Below, piece after piece: positions 5,537 to 11,889 of a stretch of 11,889 bases of DNA; within the stretch, counting starts at the first letter, position 1; every line of letters begins with the position of its first letter. The notes below the pieces were generated by a model. That model was not told the origin of the DNA. It did no database searches and was given only the letters and a program-made list of their open reading frames with translations. The translations under genes and the position numbers were made by a program. Source of the stretch: Deltaproteobacteria bacterium (GTDB lineage Bacteria > Desulfobacterota > Desulfobacteria > Desulfobacterales > SURF-15); contig JAHEHB010000146.1 of NCBI GenBank assembly GCA_024644775.1, forward strand, positions 1-11,889, in the 5' to 3' direction.

Positions 5537-6874
5537 CTATTTTATGTATTTCCACTGTACCAGCCGTTCATATGCGTATTTCGCTTGTGGGCCCTCTTTT
5601 ATTTGTTGTAAATATCGATAATAATATTGTGCGGAGTTTTTGTATCGCTTCATGCCTTCCTGGGATAATCCCATAAAAAACAGGGTATTTGGATTCCCAG
5701 GCAGCAGTCTGTTGTATCGACTAAAATCATCATATGCGGCCTCAAAACGCTTTTTCTTAATATTCGCAAAACCGCTGAGATGATTGGACTGGGCTTCTTC
5801 TGGATAAACACGTTTTGCTTCGTCAGCATACTGTAACGCGTCGTTGTACTTTTTCTGAGCAAGCATCGTCTTTGACATCAAAACAAGTCCGGTGTAGTCG
5901 GACGGTGTCTTTTTTAACGCCGCACGAAAATGTTCTTCCGCTTCCGAATAATTTCGCTGCCCCAGTGCCTTTTCCCCCTGTTGCATTTTTTCAATAGCGT
6001 CTGAAATCGCTCGAAGTTTTGCTGTATTGTCCATATAGCGTTCTTTATACAGCGGCTGACCCTGTGCATACTGATAGGTTGTTTTCTCCGACGAAACAGC
6101 GGTTTGATATCTTTCATCACTCATGGGGTGTGTGGCAAATAGAAGGTCCGCAGCACCCGACTTTCTTTTTGATAAATTGTTGAGCATATCCATCAATCCA
6201 ATAAATCCCTCCGGTCCGTAACCGGTTTGAACCATGTAGGATATTCCCAAGGAATCCGCCTCCCGTTCGTTCTCTCGACTGTAAGAGGCGAGCAATGCTC
6301 CAGCACCCATCATTCCAAGTTGCGAAACCAGCTGCCCATAGCCTGCGCCATACGCCCCGGCCGCAAGGGAAACCCCGCTCAAAACCACTTGGGTGAGGAC
6401 ACCCTTTGACATCTGTTGAGCGGTATGTCGGGCGTTTACATGTCCCAATTCATGACCCAGCAATCCCGCCAGCTCCGCTTCATTTTCAAGCTTAAGCAGG
6501 ATCCCACGGGTGGCGGCGATGCTGCCTCCTGGAAAAGCATATGCATTCACATAGTTCGCGTTGACCACCTGAAACGAATACGGCATATGAGAACGGTGGG
6601 AAATGTCGGCTACGCTTCTTCCGATTCGATTGATATAGCTGTTTAAATCCTTGTCCTGTGTAATGCCGAAATCCGTTGAAAACTGATGCGGCGAGTATTT
6701 TTTATCAATATCTATTTCTTGATCTTCCGAAATCAGCATAAACTGAGATTTTCCAGTGACCGGATTGGTTGCACATCCTGCCATAATCCCTGTGGCTGAA
6801 AGCGACGTTAGCCACAAAAATTCTCTTCTGCTCAGCAAATGCGTTTCGTAGGTTTTAATCAAATAATCTTGCAT
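5537..6874 (-). CDS. M48-family metalloprotease lipoprotein with TPR-like repeats (BepA-like)
   Basis: A 445-residue exported zinc endopeptidase of the M48 family, related to BepA/YfgC, which acts in outer-membrane protein quality control. The N-terminus has a twin-arginine motif SRREFLW (15-21), a hydrophobic stretch and the lipobox IMAGC (Cys34), so it is a probable Tat-exported lipoprotein. The catalytic motif is HELGH (141-145), with the third ligand probably Glu203 in E-R-E-A-D. Upstream, YAFPGGSIAATRGIL is a family strand. From about 300 to 430 the sequence is TPR-like (ALGQRNYSEAEEHFRAALKK and following units), as in BepA. GAGGAGG eight bases before the ATG supports the start. The gene is followed by cobO at 19 nt. 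Confidence 0.92.
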   Translation of the reverse strand: MQDYLIKTYETHLLSRREFLWLTSLSATGIMAGCATNPVTGKSQFMLISEDQEIDIDKKYSPHQFSTDFGITQDKDLNSYINRIGRSVADISHRSHMPYSFQVVNANYVNAYAFPGGSIAATRGILLKLENEAELAGLLGHELGHVNARHTAQQMSKGVLTQVVLSGVSLAAGAYGAGYGQLVSQLGMMGAGALLASYSRENEREADSLGISYMVQTGYGPEGFIGLMDMLNNLSKRKSGAADLLFATHPMSDERYQTAVSSEKTTYQYAQGQPLYKERYMDNTAKLRAISDAIEKMQQGEKALGQRNYSEAEEHFRAALKKTPSDYTGLVLMSKTMLAQKKYNDALQYADEAKRVYPEEAQSNHLSGFANIKKKRFEAAYDDFSRYNRLLPGNPNTLFFMGLSQEGMKRYKNSAQYYYRYLQQIKEGPQAKYAYERLVQWKYIK

Positions 6875-6942
6875 CTATGGATCCTCCTCAACACAAGCTT
6901 TCATATCATTTCCAAAACATCATCGAAACATCCCGAAAAAAT

Positions 6943-6991
6943 ATTATAGCCGAATGACCTAGATTTTGACTAAACCAACTCCCTTTGTCAA
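6943..6991 (-). promoter_or_regulatory. Promoter elements for the M48-cobO pair
   Basis: On the minus strand there is a perfect TATAAT at 6948-6943, with a weak -35 (TAGTCA) 18 nt upstream. There is also a perfect TTGACA at 6991-6986, with CAAAAT (6968-6963) 17 nt below it. Either pairing lies 70-120 nt upstream of the M48 start. Confidence 0.45.
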
Positions 6992-6998
6992 TTATTTA

Positions 6999-7027
6999 TT
7001 GATACGTGTCTACGGATGTTTTAGAAT
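6999..7027 (+). promoter_or_regulatory. Promoter for the YcgN-type gene
   Basis: TTGATA (6999-7004), a 17-nt spacer and TAGAAT (7022-7027) match 5/6 and 5/6 of the sigma70 consensus, about 70 nt upstream of the GTG at 7098. It is divergent from the M48 promoter elements. Confidence 0.55.
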
Positions 7028-7097
7028 GTATTAAAATGCGATTAGGCTCGCTACTTTGGCGTGCATCGAGATCTAACAAACGTGGGGTTGAAATATC

Positions 7098-7562
7098 GTG
7101 GTGATAACGGCTCAAAACAATTATTTTTGGAAAACGAAATCGCTTAACGAAATGACCCGCAACGAGTGGGAATTGCTTTGCGATGGTTGCGCCATTTGTT
7201 GTCTACACAAATTGCAGGATAAAAAAACCGGGAAAGTCTACTATACACATATTGCGTGCCGATTCTTAGATATCGAACGATGCCGATGTTCGATATATCA
7301 TGACCCCTACCTGTTACCATCAGGCTGTATACAACTGACTCCGGATAATATTCACCGGCTAAAATGGCTACCGAATCTGTGTGCTTACCGATGTATGGCT
7401 GAGGGAAGAAAATTAAAGTGGTGGCATCCGCTGATCTCCGGCGATCCGAATACGGTGCATCAAGCAGGCATTTCAGTCAGGGACAAAGTCCTATCAGAGA
7501 AGCAGGTCCACCCGGATGATATTGAAAATTTTATTATTAGAAAGAAATGGTATGATCTTTAG
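7098..7562 (+). CDS. YcgN family (UPF0260) cysteine-cluster protein
   Basis: A 154-residue cytoplasmic protein of the UPF0260/YcgN family, part of the broader YkgJ zinc/iron-chelating group. The N-terminal WELLCDGCAICC (C28, C31, C34, C35) is the family hallmark. Further conserved Cys are C54 in IACRFLD, C62 and C64 in ERCRCSIY, C77 in PSGCIQL, and the pair in LCAYRCM. The remaining YcgN pattern, with LKWLPNLCAYR and the WWHPLISGDP segment, is present at normal length, so the gene looks complete. The biochemical function is not established; metal binding is expected from the Cys pattern. The start is GTG at 7098 or the adjacent GTG at 7101; the ribosome-binding site is weak (GGGG). It stands alone behind its own promoter, 165 nt before the CBS gene. 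Confidence 0.9.
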   Translation: MVITAQNNYFWKTKSLNEMTRNEWELLCDGCAICCLHKLQDKKTGKVYYTHIACRFLDIERCRCSIYHDPYLLPSGCIQLTPDNIHRLKWLPNLCAYRCMAEGRKLKWWHPLISGDPNTVHQAGISVRDKVLSEKQVHPDDIENFIIRKKWYDL

Positions 7563-7727
7563 CAAGATGTGTACTGCATATTTTCTCCGGGAATAAAAAT
7601 TATGCTTTACACAGAGGTACAAACGTTTATTCGATCTCAAATTGCCTATTTTAGGGACCTACTTTGTTGCTAAAATTGCAGATCAAGCGTTTTGTGCCTA
7701 AATTCATTCGGCACTGGGAGAATTGCG

Positions 7728-8282
7728 ATGAAATCAAAAATGGTAAAGGATATCAAAACCCCCCTTTCCGAATATGGCACCATTTCAGTGGAGGCAACAT
7801 TGTTTGAGGTTGCATGGGCACTGAATGAAGCTCAAGCGGCTTATGAACACGGCGCGAAACGACATCGGATACTGATCATCGTTGATGAAAATAGTGAAGT
7901 TATAGGGAAACTAAGTCAATTAGATGTTTTGAGAGCGCTGGAGCCCAAAGAAATGCATATCGAAGAATCCAAATCACTATCCCGCTTCGGTATAAGCGCC
8001 ACCTATCTAAAGCCGATGCTGGATCTTTGCGGGTTTTGGGAAAAACCGTTAATCGATATTTGCAGAGAGTCCGGCAGGCTGAAAGTAAAAAGGCTGATAC
8101 GGACGCCGGCTAAACATGAACTCATCGATGAAAATGCTTCTCTGCCTGAAGCGATACATAAAATGGCAATCGAATATCATCAATCATTGTTAGTAACAAG
8201 TGGTAAGAAAATAGTCGGAGTTTTGAGACAAACAGATCTGTTTAAGGAAGTAGTAGAAACCCTCAGTGCATGTGAGCTGTAA
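7728..8282 (+). CDS. CBS-pair domain protein
   Basis: A 184-residue soluble protein made almost entirely of a tandem CBS pair (Bateman module), which normally binds adenine nucleotides or related ligands and controls a partner protein. The first CBS unit runs from about 1 to 70 and ends with VIGKLSQLDVLRAL. The second runs from about 122 to 182 and ends with KIVGVLRQTDLFKEV; both have the expected G-x-L-x-x-x-D-x-L/x closing pattern. A linker of about 50 residues lies between. The ATG at 7728 was chosen because GGGAGA lies six bases upstream; the frame extends back to 7692, but without a ribosome-binding site. It precedes a DASS transporter gene by 58 nt, suggesting it senses cell energy or regulates the transporter, which is an inference from position. 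Confidence 0.85.
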   Translation: MKSKMVKDIKTPLSEYGTISVEATLFEVAWALNEAQAAYEHGAKRHRILIIVDENSEVIGKLSQLDVLRALEPKEMHIEESKSLSRFGISATYLKPMLDLCGFWEKPLIDICRESGRLKVKRLIRTPAKHELIDENASLPEAIHKMAIEYHQSLLVTSGKKIVGVLRQTDLFKEVVETLSACEL

Positions 8283-8340
8283 AGATCCTGAAACTGAAAA
8301 AACCACGATCGGTCCCTGAATAGCAAGCGAGAAATATACG

Positions 8341-9819
8341 ATGCCGAATAATCCAGAACTCCCCATAAACAATGACGCTTTTAAATTGAAACGACTTTTT
8401 TTTCTCTTTTTGGGCATACTGCTTTTTGCGATCATTTATTATTCTCCTCCGTGGTCTGATGCCGTTGATCCCATGGGGAAGCATTTTGTATTGAGCAACA
8501 AAGGAAAAGGTGCGCTAGCTGTGGCAGTACTTGGTGCAACGTGGTGGGTCTTTGAAGTGGTACCCATCGGAATAACCAGCTTAGCCATCGGCGTGCTTCA
8601 AGTACTCTTCTTTATTCGACCTGCCAGGTCTGCGTTTACCGATTTTATGGATCCATCGGTAATGTTTATTTTTGCTTCCATGGTAATCGGCATGGTGTTT
8701 ACAAAGACGGGGCTAACAAAGCGTCTTGCCTACAAAATGTTGCTGATCGTTGGCGAAAAAACCAGTCGGATATATCTGGGCTGTTTTGTTGTCACCGCCA
8801 TATTAACTCATATCATGGCACACACAGCGGTAGCAGCCACCATCTTCCCGCTTCTTGTTTCAATTTACGGACTTTACGGAGAGGGAGACCAACCCACTAG
8901 ATTCGGAAAGGGTCTGTTTATGGGAATGGCGTATGTCGCCGGTGCCGGCAGTATCATCACACTCTTGGGGGCTGCACGCGGAGCAGTCGCCATTGGCTTC
9001 TTTAATAATATCGCCGGCAAACATGTCGATTTCTTTGAGCTGAGCTATTATATGTTCCCGGTGGGATGGCTAATGGTCTTTGTTCTCTGGGTATTTTTCT
9101 TAGTATTTTTTAAACCGGAAAAAAAAATCATAGTCGGTTTAAGAGAAAGGGCAAGACAGCTTAATTCTCAACTGGGGGCGATGACCAAAAACGAGGTTAT
9201 CGCTGTTGTGATCGTCTCAGGCTGTATTTTGACGCTTTGCTTACGCTCGCTGATTTCTCAATTACAACCACTTGACAAAACAGCTATCATTTTGACATCG
9301 ACGATTCTATTTTTTATTACGGGCATTCTGGATATCGATGATTTGGAAGAAATCCCCTGGAACATCATTCTGCTTTTTGCCGGCGCCATGAGCATCGGTT
9401 TTTGTCTGTGGGAAACAGAGGCAGCCAAATGGCTTGCCATACAGTGGCTGATGATAACCCATGGGGGCAACTGGTTCGTCTTTATCATAAGCATTGCGTT
9501 TTTCATAATGATCATGACCAATTTTATTATGAACGTGGCAGCCATTGCGATTTCGCTTCCAGTGGCTTTAGTGCTGGCTCCTTATTTAGGAGTCGCGCCG
9601 GACGTCATCCTTTTCGTATCCCTAACCACAGCAGGCATGCCTTTTTTGCTGCTTGTGGGAGCGGCACCGAATGCCATCGCATATGAATCAAAACAGTTTA
9701 CGACCGGCGAATTTTTCCTGTACGGAATACCGGCAAGCGTTATTCTGTTGCTCGTAGTCGGTTTCGCCGTCTTGTTTCTATGGCCGCCGATGGGCATGCC
9801 CATAAAAGTTCTTTATTAG
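8341..9819 (+). CDS. DASS/SLC13-family sodium:anion symporter
   Basis: A 492-residue polytopic inner-membrane transporter of the divalent anion:Na+ symporter (DASS, SLC13/CitT) family. Members import sulfate, dicarboxylates or similar anions. Family landmarks are ATWWVFEVVPIGITSLAIG near the N-terminus, the AHTAVAATIFPLL re-entrant region (160-172), and in the second repeat TNFIMNVAAIAISLP (393-407) and LVGAAPNAIAYES (439-451). In well-studied members the two Ser-Asn-Thr motifs bind Na+ and substrate. Here the first reads A-H-T and the second T-N-F, so the substrate may be atypical. The start ATG has only a weak GAG upstream. It lies between the CBS protein gene and the kinase gene (9-nt gap), probably one operon. 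The substrate is not readable from the sequence. Confidence 0.9.
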   Translation: MPNNPELPINNDAFKLKRLFFLFLGILLFAIIYYSPPWSDAVDPMGKHFVLSNKGKGALAVAVLGATWWVFEVVPIGITSLAIGVLQVLFFIRPARSAFTDFMDPSVMFIFASMVIGMVFTKTGLTKRLAYKMLLIVGEKTSRIYLGCFVVTAILTHIMAHTAVAATIFPLLVSIYGLYGEGDQPTRFGKGLFMGMAYVAGAGSIITLLGAARGAVAIGFFNNIAGKHVDFFELSYYMFPVGWLMVFVLWVFFLVFFKPEKKIIVGLRERARQLNSQLGAMTKNEVIAVVIVSGCILTLCLRSLISQLQPLDKTAIILTSTILFFITGILDIDDLEEIPWNIILLFAGAMSIGFCLWETEAAKWLAIQWLMITHGGNWFVFIISIAFFIMIMTNFIMNVAAIAISLPVALVLAPYLGVAPDVILFVSLTTAGMPFLLLVGAAPNAIAYESKQFTTGEFFLYGIPASVILLLVVGFAVLFLWPPMGMPIKVLY

Positions 9820-9828
9820 AAAAATCCA

Positions 9829-10917
9829 ATGAAGACTTTTGGACTTATAAATAAAATACTACTCAAACATTACCAACTCGGTGATTTGCTCCATATTGAA
9901 CAAAACTTCCGAGGCTATGTCAATGCCAACTATGAATTTGAAACTCTAAGATACGGAACAAAATACCGTTATATGTTAAGGCATTACGCGGAAACTAGTA
10001 AAGAAGAGGACATTCGGTTCGAACACTCCTTATTAAATGAATTGAAAAGGAGACAATTTGATTTATCCCCTCGACTCGTTAACACCATAGATAATAAGAC
10101 ATACCTAAAATTCAGATCACACATCAAAACCTATAAAAAATATGATTTCATGGCTGTTTTTGAGTGGCTTCCGGGAGAAGACAGATACACATGGGATGGC
10201 CCTTTGTGCATGACCGATGAATTGATAAATGCAGCAAAAACCCTTGCCCTTTACCACAACACGATTTTTAGATGGGAAAAGACAAACCCCGAAGGACACC
10301 TAAGAATGGTCGATCAGTTGTTGTTCCTTACAACGCAGTGGGAAAACTACACAAAACGCCCAAACCAATCCCTTTTCTCAACCTTATTCATGGAAAATCT
10401 GGATACGCTTCAAACTATTCTAATGCATTGTCTGAATACTATAGAGATAAGTCAATACGATATGCTGCCACACCTTGCCGTTCATGGAGACTATCATCCG
10501 GGAAATCTAAGGTTTTATAACCGAAAAGTAACCGGAGTCTGTGACTTCGACTGGTCTAAAATAGATGCGAGATGTTTCGACGTTGCCCTTGCACTCATAT
10601 ATTTTTGTACCGCATGGAAGGAGAGTATAGACGGAAATCTTTTACCGACTCGGGTGAACAATTTCCTGAACGCCTATCAAATGGAAATCAAGGAAAAAAA
10701 GGGGATCGGACCTTTATCCGATCCAGAAATTGAATGTCTCCCTCAAATAATTCATATGACAAATCTTTTCGTGCTCAGCTGGACGTTGGATTACGGTTTC
10801 AATTCCAACCTTGATCCTCCGGAATGTCTGAAGTATCTTATGCACGGTATCCGATTATTTCGATGGTTGGAAACCAACGAGAATCTTTTGAAAAAATGTG
10901 TTATGAGCAATTCATAG
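9829..10917 (+). CDS. Aminoglycoside-phosphotransferase-fold kinase (APH family)
   Basis: A 362-residue soluble protein with the APH/choline-kinase fold. The catalytic loop is HGDYHPGN (219-226), with catalytic Asp221 and Asn226, and the metal-binding DFDW follows at 239-242. The earlier part (EFETLRYGTKYRYMLRHYAE) corresponds to the N-lobe, with the conserved Lys/Arg strand and a following glutamate-bearing helix. Relatives include homoserine kinase ThrB-type and CotS-type spore-coat or uncharacterised small-molecule kinases. There is no evidence for antibiotic resistance. It starts 9 nt after the transporter stop and ends 53 nt before kbl, so it is probably part of the same operon and may phosphorylate an imported or amino-acid-derived hydroxy compound. 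That is a guess from context. Confidence 0.82.
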   Translation: MKTFGLINKILLKHYQLGDLLHIEQNFRGYVNANYEFETLRYGTKYRYMLRHYAETSKEEDIRFEHSLLNELKRRQFDLSPRLVNTIDNKTYLKFRSHIKTYKKYDFMAVFEWLPGEDRYTWDGPLCMTDELINAAKTLALYHNTIFRWEKTNPEGHLRMVDQLLFLTTQWENYTKRPNQSLFSTLFMENLDTLQTILMHCLNTIEISQYDMLPHLAVHGDYHPGNLRFYNRKVTGVCDFDWSKIDARCFDVALALIYFCTAWKESIDGNLLPTRVNNFLNAYQMEIKEKKGIGPLSDPEIECLPQIIHMTNLFVLSWTLDYGFNSNLDPPECLKYLMHGIRLFRWLETNENLLKKCVMSNS

Positions 10918-10970
10918 ACGTCTGTTTTGAACATAATCGAAACCATTAAGATCATATGAGGTCATCGAGT

Positions 10971-11889
10971 ATGTATGGAAAAATTCATAAAGCTTTAACA
11001 GAAGAACTGGAAGAGATCACAAGGGCCGGTTTGCATAAAACCGAACATTATATTACATCGCCCCAGGAAGCCCAAATCAATGTTGGCGAAAAGCAGGTAT
11101 TAAATATGTGCGCCAACAATTATCTCGGCCTAGCCAACAATCCAGAAATCATCGCAGCAGTTAAGGAGGGTCTCGACCAACGCGGATTCGGAATGGCTTC
11201 TGTGCGATTTATCTGCGGCACCCAAGATATTCACCGGCAATTGGAGAAAAAAATCAGTGATTTTTTTTGCACCGATGACACCATTCTTTACACCTCCTGT
11301 TTCGATGCCAATACCGGTCTTTTCGAAACGATCCTCGGGGACAAAGATGCGATCATTTCTGATGCTTTGAATCATGCTTCCATCATCGACGGTATTCGTT
11401 TATGTAAAGCCGCACGGTACCGTTATGCTCACGGGGACATGGTATCGCTGGAAAATTGCCTTAAGGAGGCTACTGGGGAGCAGACCCGGCTGATAGCAAC
11501 AGACGGTATATTCAGCATGGACGGCGATTATGCCAAGTTGGATAAAATCACGGATCTGGCCGAAAAATACGATGCCCTGGTTATGGTGGACGATAGCCAT
11601 GCAACCGGTTTTATCGGTCCGACGGGGCGTGGGACCGCCGAACTTTTCGGTGTTCAGAACCGAGTTGATATTATCACATCCACCTTAGGCAAAGCCCTCG
11701 GTGGCGCCTCAGGCGGCTTTACCACCGGGCGCAAACATATTATCGCGATGCTCAGACAACGGTCCCGCACATATCTCTTCTCAAATTCTCTACCCCCACC
11801 CCTTGTGTCAGCGGCGATCAAAACCCTTGATCTGGTAAAAAACTCACAGACTGCCAAAAAAACGCTTGAAACAAACACACGACTATTCA
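10971..11889 (+). CDS. kbl: 2-amino-3-ketobutyrate CoA ligase (glycine C-acetyltransferase), partial
   Basis: The first 306 codons of a PLP enzyme that runs off the window; E. coli Kbl is about 398 residues, so roughly a quarter is missing. It converts 2-amino-3-ketobutyrate plus CoA into glycine and acetyl-CoA, the second step of threonine breakdown after threonine dehydrogenase. Family landmarks are [55 protein letters not shown] (His210) and [14 protein letters not shown], with the PLP-binding Lys241. The ATG at 10971 has GAGG nine bases upstream. It follows the APH kinase by 53 nt on the same strand. The related alpha-oxoamine synthases (BioF, HemA, Spt) share the fold, but the Kbl-type N-terminus and GTQ region fit Kbl best. 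Confidence 0.93.
   Translation, partial: MYGKIHKALTEELEEITRAGLHKTEHYITSPQEAQINVGEKQVLNMCANNYLGLANNPEIIAAVKEGLDQRGFGMASVRFICGTQDIHRQLEKKISDFFCTDDTILYTSCFDANTGLFETILGDKDAIISDALNHASIIDGIRLCKAARYRYAHGDMVSLENCLKEATGEQTRLIATDGIFSMDGDYAKLDKITDLAEKYDALVMVDDSHATGFIGPTGRGTAELFGVQNRVDIITSTLGKALGGASGGFTTGRKHIIAMLRQRSRTYLFSNSLPPPLVSAAIKTLDLVKNSQTAKKTLETNTRLF

Noticed and set aside
7694..7714. Short hairpin GTGCC/GGCAC just upstream of the CBS gene
   Set aside because: There are only five paired bases with a long loop and no T-run. It may be chance and does not amount to a riboswitch or terminator.
7692..7727. Upstream TTG start for the CBS protein
   Set aside because: It has no ribosome-binding site and its extra residues match no CBS N-terminus, whereas the ATG at 7728 has GGGAGA at good spacing.
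9829..10917. Antibiotic-resistance kinase
   Set aside because: It has the fold and motifs of the APH superfamily, but these are shared with many metabolic kinases, and the neighbours are a transporter and a threonine-catabolism gene.

Overview
The window looks like a chromosomal segment of an anaerobic bacterium, most plausibly a deltaproteobacterial (Desulfobacterota) sulfate reducer. This is an inference. It rests on a desulforedoxin-like mini-protein, a ferredoxin-nitroreductase fusion, a DASS-type anion transporter with a CBS-domain partner, moderate GC content, and the general style of the proteins. There are no rRNA or tRNA genes, no insertion sequences and no CRISPR array.

Left edge (1-700): two broken or decaying pieces. 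On the minus strand is the start of a zinc-ribbon protein whose reading frame is separated from its apparent ATG by one extra base. On the plus strand is a GC-rich remnant of a major facilitator (MFS) transporter, readable only by switching frame twice. A strong hairpin plus T-tract follows at 604-641.

Stress/redox pair (695-2062, minus): a nitroreductase with an N-terminal two-cluster ferredoxin domain, then a universal stress protein, probably one transcript from a good sigma70-type promoter at 2060-2032. A 10-bp inverted repeat lies in the intergenic region.

Metal-handling cluster (2183-4989): a small protein with an FKBP/SlyD-like stretch and a Cys/His-rich tail (+); a 53-residue desulforedoxin-like protein (-); then a probable operon (+) of a ZnuC-type ATPase, a ZnuB-type permease and a lipoprotein with a YidD-like domain. 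No substrate-binding protein (ZnuA) is present in the window.

Minus-strand pair (4996-6874): a Tat-type lipoprotein M48 metalloprotease with C-terminal TPR-like repeats, followed closely by a cobalamin adenosyltransferase (CobO/BtuR).

Right half (7098-11889, plus): a YcgN-type cysteine-cluster protein, a CBS-pair protein, a DASS/SLC13-family transporter, an aminoglycoside-phosphotransferase-fold kinase, and the first three quarters of 2-amino-3-ketobutyrate CoA ligase (kbl), which runs off the end. The CBS protein, transporter, kinase and kbl are closely spaced and may be an uptake-plus-catabolism operon. The transported substrate cannot be read from the sequence.
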